64,000 nucleotides of DNA from Anaeramoeba flamelloides (lineage: Eukaryota > Metamonada > Anaeramoebidae). A program made the position numbers and the translations under genes. Position 1 is the first letter of the stretch; each line of letters starts with the position of its first letter. The notes below the pieces were generated by a model. It was not told where the DNA came from, made no database searches, and saw only the letters and a list, made by a program, of their open reading frames with translations. The stretch spans positions 5,332,001 through 5,396,000 of the forward strand of contig JANTQA010000026.1 of the NCBI GenBank assembly GCA_027625915.1, in the 5' to 3' direction. This document shows positions 18,234 to 27,855 of the stretch, piece by piece.

Positions 18234-21095
18234 TTATTTTCTTTTTGACTTTAATTCCTTTTTAATCTGATCATATTCATTGACAAGTTCCAAATTTTCT
18301 TTCCACATTTTTTCTATTTCCATTTTAAGTTCTTCAATGGTTTTATTTGATGTTTGCGGAACCTTTTTAGGCTTGTTTTCATTTTGAATTGAATTGAGAT
18401 TTTCTTTAGAGTTTTCTTGTTGATTTATTTCTGATAAATTGCTTTTTGTTTCTTTTTGTTTCCCCACATTCTTCTCCTTTTCCTTTTCCTTTTCCTTTTC
18501 CTTTTCCTGTTCTTTTCCATCATTCAACCCCTCTTCAAAATCAAAATCATTTTTAGGTTTTGATTTTCTTGAAGGCCTCGAACTATTTGAATCAAAATCA
18601 AATTCGTTTTCTTCTTTTTTATTGTTTTCTTCTTCATCACTCATTCCTCCTCCAAAATCAAATTCATTTTTAGGTTTTGATTTTCTTGAAGGTCTCGAAC
18701 TATTTGAATCAAAATCAAATTCGTTTTCTTCTTTTTCCTGTTCTTTTCCATCATTCAACCCCTCTTCAAAATCAAAATCATTTTTAGGTTTTGATTTTCT
18801 TGAAGGCCTCGAACTATTTGAATCAAAATCAAATTCGTTTTCTTCTTTTTTATTGTTTTCTTCTTCATCACTCATTCCTCCTCCAAAATCAAATTCATTT
18901 TTAGGTTCAGTTTTTCTTGAAGGCCTAGAACTAACTGAATCAAAATCAAATTCATTCTCTTCTTTTTTTTGGTTATCTTCTTCTTCACTCATCCCTCCTC
19001 CAAAATCAAATTCATCTTTAGGTTTGGATTTTCTTGAAGGCCTGGAACTGATTGAATCAAAATCAAATTCATTTTCTTCTTTTTTTTGGTTCTCTTCTTC
19101 ATCACTCATCCCTTCTCCAAAATCAAATTCGTTTTTAGGTTCAGTTTTTCTTGAAGGTCTAGAACTAACTGAATCAAAATCAAATTCATTTTCTTTTTTT
19201 TCATTATTTTCATTTTCATCACTCATACCTCCTCCAAAATCAAATTCATCTTTAGGTTTGGATTTTCTTGAAGGTCTAGAACTAATTGAATCAAAATCAA
19301 ATTCATTTTCTTTTTTTTCATTATTTTCATTTTCATCACTCATACCTCCTCCAAAATCAAATTCATTTTTGGTTTCAGTTTTTCTAGAAGGCCTAGAACT
19401 AACTGAATCAAAATCAAATCCGTTTTCTTCTTTCCCTTCTTTATCTTCTTCATTACTCATTTCTCCTCCAAAATCAAATTCGTTTTTGGGTTCGGTTTTT
19501 CTTGAAGGTCTGGAGCTAACTGAATCAAAATCAAATTCATTCTCTTCTTTTTCGTTATCTTCTTCATCACTCATCCCTCCTCCAAAATCAAATTCATTTT
19601 TAGGTTTGGATTTTCTAGAAGGCCTAGAACTAACTGAATCAAAATCAAATTCGTTTTCTTTTTTTTCTTTATTTTCTTCTTCACTCATCCCTCCTCCAAA
19701 ATCAAATTCATTTTTGGGTTCAGTTTTTCTGGAAGGTCTGGAGCCGCTTGAATCAAAATCAAATTCATTCTCTTTTTTTTCGTTATTTTCTTCATCACTC
19801 ATCCCTCCTCCAAAATCAAATTCATTTTTAGGTTTGGTTTTTCTAGAAGGCCTAGAACTAACTGAATCAAAATCAAATTCATTTTCTTTTTTTTCTTCTT
19901 TATTTTCTTCTTCACTCATCCCTCCTCCAAAATCAAATTCATTTTTGGGTTCAGTTTTTCTTGAAGGTCTGGAACTGACTGAATCAAAATCAAATTCATT
20001 CTCTTTTTTTTCATTATTTTCATTTTCATCACTCATACCTCCTGTTTCAAAATCAAATTCGTTTTTGGGCTTTGTTGATGATCGTGAAGGCCGAGAGCTA
20101 ACTGAATCAAAATCAAATTCATTCTCTTTTTTTTTATTATCCTCGTCATCACTCATTCCTCCTCCTCCAGACATGAATTCAAAATTATTGCCTGATCCAC
20201 GATTGCTTTCAATTTCAAATCCTTGATCTTCACTCAAGTCAATTTCAGTTGTTCCAAGATTCTCATCCTGTTCAAGGGGATTAGATTTGTGCAACTCGAA
20301 CCCAAGGTCGACAGAGTTTTCCAAATTTTGTTGATTTAATTTTTGTTGGTTTTTTTTTTCACGCCTTTTTTTTTCTCTTGATCTTTTTTTTTTATCCTTC
20401 TTTTTCGAAGACAACTCAAGTTGTGGCTGGAAGCCTACTACTGAAACAGCCCCCCCAAACATCCCGTCTTCTTGATCAGAAGAAGACGATACAGATTGCT
20501 CCTCGAATTCAATACTAAATTCATTATCATTACGCTTGCTTCTAGTCGTTGTGTCTTTCTTTTTTTTTTTTTTAATTTCTTTTTTCTTTTTAAAAAGGGA
20601 GGCGGAATTGAGTACCTCAAGATCTCCGTCAGACGATTCGTCTTCCTCATTTTCGTCAAGAGCACCTTTGTTTTCAAATTCAAAATTATCTTCTTTTTTT
20701 TTGTCGATGCTTGATTCCTTTTCATTGAACTTCCATGTCTCTTCAACTCCAAATGGATCTTCATCAGAAGAATCATCAGTTTCTCCCTTATAGCCCACAC
20801 TGGAGCCCTTGTTTAATTGATGTTTTCTGATTGTCTCTTCATGATTATTATTGCTTTGGTTTGTTGTTTTTGTTGTTGTTGAAGAATTTTCGTTACTAGT
20901 TTCTTGTGTTTTGGTTTGTTGCTTTGGTTCTTGTTTGGTTACAGTGTTTTTTGATCGCGCTCTTTTTTTTTGCAAGTTGGATTTGTTAATTCGAGTTACA
21001 ACTTTTTTGATCTTGATTGGTAAAATCCATGAAGGGGCGGAAAGGTTGACTTGTGAAAGAGGATTTTTTCTTTTGAATTGAGTTAAACTTGACAT
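18234..21095 (-). CDS. Acidic tandem-repeat protein with 28 FDF motifs and C-terminal coiled coil
   Basis: Uninterrupted 953-codon ORF ending in TAA. I start at the ATG at 21095, since no ATG lies further upstream in frame. N-terminal third: basic start, then Thr/Asn/Lys-rich and acidic low complexity with DPFGVEE, Lys-rich runs and scattered SSD motifs. About residues 320-871: fourteen tandem units of 37-41 residues, each with ENEFDFDS, SRPSRK, KNEFDFGGGM and an acidic E/N/K linker. C-terminus (last 45 residues): heptad-like ELKMEIEKMWKENLELVNEY, a likely coiled coil. No enzymatic domain is seen and I do not recognise the family. Two FDF motifs per unit suggest a multivalent scaffold. FDF motifs are known DDX6-binding elements in EDC3, LSM14 and Pat1-type proteins; a similar role here is inference only. 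Repeat units are far more similar to each other than random drift would allow, so the array is young or homogenised. Confidence 0.85.
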   Translation of the reverse strand: MSSLTQFKRKNPLSQVNLSAPSWILPIKIKKVVTRINKSNLQKKRARSKNTVTKQEPKQQTKTQETSNENSSTTTKTTNQSNNNHEETIRKHQLNKGSSVGYKGETDDSSDEDPFGVEETWKFNEKESSIDKKKEDNFEFENKGALDENEEDESSDGDLEVLNSASLFKKKKEIKKKKKKDTTTRSKRNDNEFSIEFEEQSVSSSSDQEDGMFGGAVSVVGFQPQLELSSKKKDKKKRSREKKRREKKNQQKLNQQNLENSVDLGFELHKSNPLEQDENLGTTEIDLSEDQGFEIESNRGSGNNFEFMSGGGGMSDDEDNKKKENEFDFDSVSSRPSRSSTKPKNEFDFETGGMSDENENNEKKENEFDFDSVSSRPSRKTEPKNEFDFGGGMSEEENKEEKKENEFDFDSVSSRPSRKTKPKNEFDFGGGMSDEENNEKKENEFDFDSSGSRPSRKTEPKNEFDFGGGMSEEENKEKKENEFDFDSVSSRPSRKSKPKNEFDFGGGMSDEEDNEKEENEFDFDSVSSRPSRKTEPKNEFDFGGEMSNEEDKEGKEENGFDFDSVSSRPSRKTETKNEFDFGGGMSDENENNEKKENEFDFDSISSRPSRKSKPKDEFDFGGGMSDENENNEKKENEFDFDSVSSRPSRKTEPKNEFDFGEGMSDEEENQKKEENEFDFDSISSRPSRKSKPKDEFDFGGGMSEEEDNQKKEENEFDFDSVSSRPSRKTEPKNEFDFGGGMSDEEENNKKEENEFDFDSNSSRPSRKSKPKNDFDFEEGLNDGKEQEKEENEFDFDSNSSRPSRKSKPKNEFDFGGGMSDEEENNKKEENEFDFDSNSSRPSRKSKPKNDFDFEEGLNDGKEQEKEKEKEKEKEKNVGKQKETKSNLSEINQQENSKENLNSIQNENKPKKVPQTSNKTIEELKMEIEKMWKENLELVNEYDQIKKELKSKRK
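18480..20135 (-). repeat. Coding tandem repeat, 14 units of about 117 bp
   Basis: DNA-level array inside the FDF-repeat gene. Units alternate between two subtypes (KTEPKNEFDFGGG and KSKPKxEFDF), and the last units form a duplicated pair (the twelfth and fourteenth are nearly identical, both ending GLNDGKEQEKE). This points to block duplication of two units as well as single-unit expansion. The array also opens a 595-codon antisense frame, which I reject as a gene. Confidence 0.9.
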
Positions 21096-21976
21096 CACCA
21101 AATATTTTTTTTTGTGATGATGGAAAAGGAAATTTTTGAAAAAAATAAAAATTGTTTATCCCTTCAAAAGTGAGCGTATTTTTTAATTTTTGATTTTGTT
21201 CCTAATTGAAAGGTGAAATTTTTTTATTTAAATCTAGTATAATTCAAAACCTATCTTTTTCTTTGTCTAAAATTGAAAAAAAATAATTTTGTTGTCTTGA
21301 AATTTGAGGTTTTTTGCAGAAAAGAAAAAAGACGGATTCAATTTCTGAATTGGAAGTTGACGAACAAAGACACTATAGTTTGTTCAAAACTATCTATAAT
21401 TTGTTGAAATTGTGAGGTTGGGTTGGAAAAGAGTGAATAAAAATACTTTAAGACTTGGTAAACTTGCATTGATTATAAAAACCCGTGTGTCTGTTTTTCA
21501 ACTTTAACTATCACATTTACGAGTCAAAGAAATCAACAATTAACAAAAAGTAAATATGGTATTGATTTCTTAAAATTATACAATAATAAATTCAATAATT
21601 AAAAAATCAAAGTTAAATAATTTTTCATTAAAAAATAAAGTCAATTTTTGAGAAGAGATAATTTTTTCAACTATAAAATAAAACATCTGACTAAATATAG
21701 AAAAATTTGTCAAAAATTTCGAAAGAAATCAATTTATAATTTACTTAAAAAACAATGAGTTTACCTTTAAAAAATTATTTAAGCTTAGATATACTATTGA
21801 AATTCTCAATTAGATATAGAATTGTTGACAAGAAGAAAAAAAATATTCAGATTTAATTAAAAATGGATAGATTTCTGATATGAACACCGGCATTTTTGTT
21901 CTTGTATTTAAATTGATATTGACTTTGTTTCTGACAAAAGAACCCAACCTTGTTTCCAAATATCAATTATTTTTTT

Positions 21977-22420
21977 AGAATTGACATGTTGAATCAGAAA
22001 TAAGAAATACGTAAAAGAATAGAAATCAAAAAAATACTCTATACCAAGGTGAAATAAAACTAATAAATCAATAAATATATTTTCTTAAAAATTTATAAAC
22101 CCAAATTCTTCTTGTTAAAATTAAATTAAAAAAACAATTTTTTTTTTGGTTTACAATTGAAGATCCAAAAAAAACATAAGAAATCAATATTATTTCTCTT
22201 TATATCACTTTTACTCTTTCAATAACATTCGAATAACACTTTTGGTCATGTAACTATCAATCATACAATAAAAAAAAAAAATATCGGTATGAATTAGGTA
22301 TTAAAAAAAAAAATCGAAAAAAGCAAAAGCAAAATTTGAAAAAATGATTTCTATTTTGTAATGTCCAAAGAATTTTTTTCTTCCTATATCCATTCAAACC
22401 TTTTAAAAATCTGTGATAAA
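21977..22420 (+). repeat. Family-S repeat, copy 1 of 2
   Basis: Aligns with 63416-64000 in the same orientation: ATTGAC, GAAATAAGAAATA, AATCAATAAAT, TTTTCTTAAAAATTT, GAATTAGGT-TT, AAAAAATCGAAAAAA, GAAAAAATGATTTC, ending TTCTTC-TAT. The other copy is interrupted by a MITE at 63579-63747 that is absent here, so this is the empty site. Confidence 0.65.
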
Positions 22421-23929
22421 CTCATCGAAACTTAGCCTCTTAGACTGGAAAATGGTTTATATTTATTTTTTTTTATTTTCAAAATAGTAAAATTTGTTGA
22501 TTTTTTTTTTATTATTTAAGAGGAAGTGTAAAATTACACTCTAAGTGCACTTTAACTTAAATTCTCTTCCAGTAATTTGGGTGTGGAATCATAGATTTCA
22601 CGATTATTAATTTAGGGTCAAGTTATTTGCTGTGTATTTGCTCCATACTCAATGGGTGGCTTGAGAGCTGAAATAGGGTATTGTGAAATAGTCCTTCTTT
22701 TGGTTGAAAAAATTCAAATAATAAAAAAAAAAATTCATTATATCATCTTTGACAAATAATTTAACCAAAAAAAATAAGTTTAATAGTAGTTCTCAATTCG
22801 AAAAAATCAAATAACCAAGAAAAAAAATTTTGAACAGATAATTGGCAAAAGATCTAATTCAAAAAAAAGTTTAAAGTTCTCAATTTTCAAATAAAACAAA
22901 TTTTAAAAAAAAATTCATATTTTTTCATTTTATATTTCCAAATGGTTAAATATCTATCATTTAAAACAAATAGCTATCTTGAAGTTCGCAATCAATTTAA
23001 TTCGATTTAATCTGATTTGAGTTAATTTGTCACCCTCAAAATTTGACCAAGTAAGGATTATGTGATATTCTTTCAATAAAAATAATAACTCATTTGAAAT
23101 TTGAAATAAAAGAAAAAAAAAATCTTCGAGATCTCAATAAGTGCCAAAGAATGACACTTTAAAACTGACATAATTTTTTTCAAAATTGTATTTCACAACC
23201 AATTTAAATTTGAAAATGAGTGTTGATCTTTGGTATTTTTTTCTAACAAGATCATGGTTTTTCATTGTTGATTATTAGAAATCTATAGTAACTCACATTT
23301 TGGTTGGTTTTTAATTGATATCGAACTCCCATAAAAATACAAAAAAATTTTTTTTTCATTGCAGAAAATTAATTTTAACCGTTTTTACTCCAACCTTAAA
23401 TCAAAAATTTCTCATAAATATTTAGATATAAAATTAGTGAAAAAAATAACTGAATATAATCCAGGGTAAGATTTTTAATTATGAACATTAGGGAAATTGA
23501 TGTAAAATTTCTTTTATTTTGGATCAAATCCGTTTTTTAAGAATCAAACTTTATGAATTATAACTCACCCACTAATTATAATGGTGGTTAATGTAATTGT
23601 AGTTGTTCAGAAACCATTCAATCCATCAAAAAAACAAAAATAAAAAATTATCATTTTCCAAACTCTTGTAAACCTCTATAAAACAGGACTGTATTCCATA
23701 AAAAATTATGTACTTATGGATGTCAAAAAATTATATGAGTATTCTTGAGAAACATACTTTAATGAATTTTTGGTGGGTTTATTACTGATTTCAGAAAAAT
23801 TTGGTCATTCTAAAAACGAATTTGATCGAAAATAAAAGAAATTGCACAGCAAATTTACTAATATTCACAATTAAAAAAGTTTTCAGGGATTATTTTCAAG
23901 CTAGGTATTTTTTTCAGAACTTTTACTAT

Positions 23930-24640
23930 TAAGCCCATCCCAAAAATTTTGACACACCCAAAATTAAAAATAAGCAAAAAAAAAAAAAAAAATTATTATA
24001 TTTTTCCAAACATAATATAAAATCACACTTAAGTAGCATATTAATAATGTTTTTATAAGTAATCATTTTCATCAAAATAAAAGAAAAAAATATAAAACCA
24101 AAAAATTAAAATAGATGTTTCCAAAATACTGGTATTTGGATTATAAATGGTAAAAATATTTTTACTTCATTTTCATTTTACTTTTTCAAACAAAGTCACA
24201 AATTACATCCTACTTCTTTTGAAACTCTTTTTCCAAACGAAAAATCGGAAAAAGGAAGTGAAAATATTTTCCCGTTTATAATTCAAATAACAGTAATGAG
24301 ACTAGCGGAACAAAAAAATGTATTGATTGATTTGTTGAAATTTCACCAACAATTGTTCATCGATCAAATGATAAGATACCATCAACCAATTGTATGTGAT
24401 TTTACTTTTTCACAAAACCCAACACTAACCTTCTATCAACCATCGAAAAAAAATTCTCAGATCTAACGAAACAGATTACGTAACCGGAAAATAGGAAACG
24501 AAAACTAAAACAAAAAAGACAAAAAATGAAATAGTTTGTAAAATCAAAATTATTTCCAGATTGAATGTAAAGTGTAGTATTGTTATTCTTTTAACTGTTT
24601 AAACTGTGTCCAAATTTTTGGAATTTAGTTTATTTTGCTA
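23930..24640 (-). mobile_element. Tc1-like non-autonomous element, family B copy 2
   Basis: Bounded by AAGCCCATCCCAAAAATTTT at the left and AATTTTTGGAATTTAGTT at the right. It aligns in reverse complement with 15074-15830 and with 56695-57235. It carries a nested MITE (24127-24295). No intact ORF. Confidence 0.65.
24127..24295. mobile_element. Short MITE, copy 2 of 3, nested
   Basis: TACTGGTATTTGGATTATAA at the left mirrors TTATAATTCAAATAACAGTA at the right. It interrupts the family-B element between blocks that are contiguous at about 15395, so it inserted after that element. Confidence 0.7.
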
Positions 24641-24879
24641 ACCAAAAAAACAAACAAATTTGTTTTGGCTATTAGGATTCCAGAACAGAACAGCACACCA
24701 AGCAAAATGAAAAATTTCTTTGCTCTGAATTTTGAAATAAAACAAAAGGACAAATGGGGTTATATTTATTTTGACTTTGGATTGAAATTTTGAGAAAAGG
24801 TAATGTTTTGAAATACAAACCTTTCAAGAATTTCAGGATTTCAATATTCCTTCTTTGTCGACACCAAACGAAATTTTGA

Positions 24880-25761
24880 TTATAATTTGAATTTGAAATT
24901 TTGTTGGAATAATTTGAAACAGGGTTTGGTTTCAGGGACTGTTTTCACTAACAATTGATACATGGGCAATATTTTGTTCTTTACAAAGGATTTATTATTT
25001 TCACTATACTCAAAGCCCAATTCTTCACAAACGTTTTTCATCCATTTTGCTTGGATCTCCATGGTGCGTGTGAAATAACCAAGATCTGAAGACATCAGAA
25101 TTAAGATCCCTACTTGCAAACGGTGCGACTCATGTTCAAAAGACAAACTCTTGTTCTTTCGAATTTTTTGTAATTGCTCTCTATGGAATTCAGGATCTGT
25201 TGCCAAGATTAATTGGATCATCCATTTTCTGATTTTCTTTTGTTTTTCCTTTTCAATTTCAGAAAAAATGTTTGCTTCTTCATTGCTTTTCATTAAAAGG
25301 AATGTTTGGCTGATGGAGTAATTCTCAATCACACTTTGATCATTATAAAGAAGTGCCAAATCACTTCCTTTTTCGATCTCCTTTTGGTTGCTACCCCCTG
25401 GATGCTTGAGGTCATGGCAGAGCGCAGCGATCAGCAAGGCTACTTTTTCTTCGCTGGTATAATTATTCTTTAATTTTTCAGATGTATACAGAAATGTCGA
25501 CAAGCTATGGAAAACTTCAAAGGCATGATAAAAATTGTGATAGGGGATTGTTGTAAGGTATTGCTTGCGGATCTCTTGAATAAATTTTTTTCCTTTTTCT
25601 TTGTTAATCTTTAAGGTTTCACAGACTTGAAAGGTTTCAAATATTTGGTAAATTATTTCTTCTAATTGCTCAACCGAATACTCAAAAACATTAAATGTTA
25701 TTTTTAGAAGATTGTTAGTCATATGGAAATTTGAATTAAATAGAAAAAATGAAAAGACCAT
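24880..25761 (-). CDS. 3',5'-cyclic nucleotide phosphodiesterase, class I catalytic domain
   Basis: Intronless ORF of 293 residues from the ATG at 25761; a second ATG at 25722 is equally possible, the intervening residues being hydrophobic. Nearly all of it is a PDEase I domain that hydrolyses cAMP and/or cGMP. Visible motifs: YHNFYHA (residues about 74-80), HDLKHPG (116-122), LLYNDQSVIEN (137-147), ILATDPEFH (185-193) and the metal-binding Asp in MSSDLGY (226) followed by TMEIQAKW. All four metal ligands (three His/Asp from the first two motifs plus this Asp) are present, so it is likely active. The usual ENHH is ENYS here. There are no GAF, PAS or TM modules, and the protein stops shortly after the domain. 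Substrate preference cannot be read. Because the gene encodes little beyond the catalytic core, an unrecognised upstream exon is possible. Confidence 0.93.
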   Translation of the reverse strand: MVFSFFLFNSNFHMTNNLLKITFNVFEYSVEQLEEIIYQIFETFQVCETLKINKEKGKKFIQEIRKQYLTTIPYHNFYHAFEVFHSLSTFLYTSEKLKNNYTSEEKVALLIAALCHDLKHPGGSNQKEIEKGSDLALLYNDQSVIENYSISQTFLLMKSNEEANIFSEIEKEKQKKIRKWMIQLILATDPEFHREQLQKIRKNKSLSFEHESHRLQVGILILMSSDLGYFTRTMEIQAKWMKNVCEELGFEYSENNKSFVKNKILPMYQLLVKTVPETKPCFKLFQQNFKFKL

Positions 25762-25773
25762 TAACCTTTTCAC

Positions 25774-27855
25774 CCAGAATTCGTTTGAAGAATAGAGTTT
25801 TATTTTGAGTTAGAGGTTTTTTCAACTAACACTTCAATTTATCAGTTTTTTCTCAATTTTTTTTATAGTTCTCTTTACAATCACTTTCAAAATCAATTAT
25901 TTCTAAATGTTTATCCAACACAAAATCCTATTTTTTATTTTGGATTTTTAACAAAAAGTGTTATTTTTAACTTTCCAACCTGATTGAAACACTTTTACTT
26001 GATACCTTTGGTCACAAAAACCAGATTAATTTAATTTAACTTTTTTTTTTATTTTGGTGACATAATAGTTGAAAAAATAAATTCATAAATTAACCATTTC
26101 CTATAAAAACCGAAAATCAAAGTTCACCATCTTTTTAATTTGAACCAAAAAGGAAACGGAATTTTCAAATTAAGGGACTAGTCGCTATTACTGATAAATT
26201 TAAATAAATAGTAAAACTTTTTCGTTTATTTTCCATTTTTGTAATTTATCAACAGAAACTTTTAAAACAGCACAAGAGAAAGAGTTTTGAAAGGAAACCA
26301 ATTTTTACAAAGTTTAGAAAAATTAAATTAATAAAATGCCATATTCAAAGCTCGGTAAAAAAATTTATAAAACGGAAAATGAAATCAAAATTTTTAGATA
26401 TTTATTTGTATTTATCAGTATTAATTATTATATTACAATCAAAAAAACAGAGTAAAAATTTTGTCTTTGAGATCACTAAGAAAGTTTAATTCATTGTCTA
26501 AAAATATCATTTCTAAACGAGTTTGTAAAGATCTTTTGGAATGTGTTTTCAACTAATTATTCATAAAAAAATATTTTGGAATTTGAACTAAAAATTTTCA
26601 TTTTTTAATTGGAAAATAATAGTATTATTTTTTTGATCAATTTATAAATAAAGATTTCCTTATCTAGAAACATGTCTAATATTGAAAACAAAAAGGATTT
26701 TTCAAATCTTAGAATTGAAAAAAAATTTTCTCAATCTCTATTAAATATAGGTCAAAAAATTTAATTGAGATTAGTCCCTTAAGAACAAAAATTAAACGAA
26801 AAAATTCATAAATAAAAAAAAAAATAAATGATTAAAGACAAGATAAAGGATTCAAGATCTTCATTTTACATTATTTAAAAATTAACCCAATATAATTTTT
26901 ACCAATTTGTCATCCAAAATCCACAATCACCAAATCTTTCAATTTGATCGAAAAAACAAACAAAAAAAAGACAAAGATTTTTCTGGAAAAATTGTTTTGA
27001 AAACATCAAAAAGTGTAAAAGTGATTTAAAAAATTTTGGGGTTTTTTTGAAAAAGATATAATTTAAAAATTTCATTTCATTTTACATTTTTTAAACTTTA
27101 GAGTTGTGGAAAAAAAGTGAAACAATAAAAAAAAGTTCCTAACGATTTTTAATTGGGAAAATTACTAGAAAAACCTAAAAACGAAAACTAAAATCATTAA
27201 AAAAAAGAAAAAATTAACTTTAAAGAATAATCCATTATATTATTTTCAATCGAACCAACAAACACAATTGAAATCTACTTGATTTATCGAAATTATTTGA
27301 GTAATTTTAGAGCTCTCAAAAATAGTCAATTTTTAGTATAATTTTTAATTATTGATCAATCAAAGGAAAACCCCTTCAAAAGATAGTATTAAAAAAACTG
27401 TTATTGTGTTGAATCTTTCATTTTGTATTTATTTCTTTATTTATTCTTTTATTGATTGATCTTACTTTGAATTTTCAATAATGATACTTATTAAAAACTG
27501 TGTTTAACTTTTTTTTCCTGTTTCACTTTTTTTTCTACAAGTGTAAGATTTATAAACCAAAACAAAAAAAAGGGAATATTTTTGAATCAGTTTTAATATT
27601 TTAAATGGATCAGAAAAATGGAACCTACAGGTTTTTTGAAATTTACATAATTTTTGATTCAACTTTAAATCATACTATTATACTCAGAAAGTTGATTTTT
27701 TTCTTCATTTTTTTGGGTAAAGAAATCATTTTTTCCAAAGACTTTTTTTTATTAACTTCTTTTTCCTTTCTCAATAAGATCTTGTAAAATTTTCAAATTC
27801 AAACAATATCGCAGGTACTAAAATAGTTCTGTATATTTTTCTTTGGACTGGTGCC
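25774..27855. other. Intergenic between divergent genes
   Basis: About 2 kb that should contain the promoters of the leftward PDE and rightward DENN genes. No motif is recognisable in the AT-rich background. One inverted-repeat element at 26170-26782 is listed separately. Confidence 0.5.
26170..26782. mobile_element. TTAAGGGACTA-type inverted-repeat element, about 610 bp
   Basis: TTAAGGGACTAGTCGCTATT at the left is mirrored by AATTGAGATTAGTCCCTTAA at the right. The same terminus is seen in the small nested element at 6450-6628. The interior is AT-rich and non-coding. Confidence 0.65.

Larger units (their letters stand above)
21096..24879. other. Intergenic, repeat-rich
   Basis: 3.8 kb between two leftward genes, holding their promoter and terminator sequence respectively. 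No credible ORF. A slightly more GC-rich patch at 22540-22700 has no recognisable content. Repeats at 21977-22420 and 23930-24640 are listed separately. Confidence 0.5.

Noticed and set aside
18439-20226. 595-codon plus-strand ORF, Ser/Phe/Leu-rich
   Set aside because: Exact antisense of the 14-unit FDF repeat; each repeat unit lacks stops on both strands. The minus strand has the better start, composition and non-repetitive flanks.
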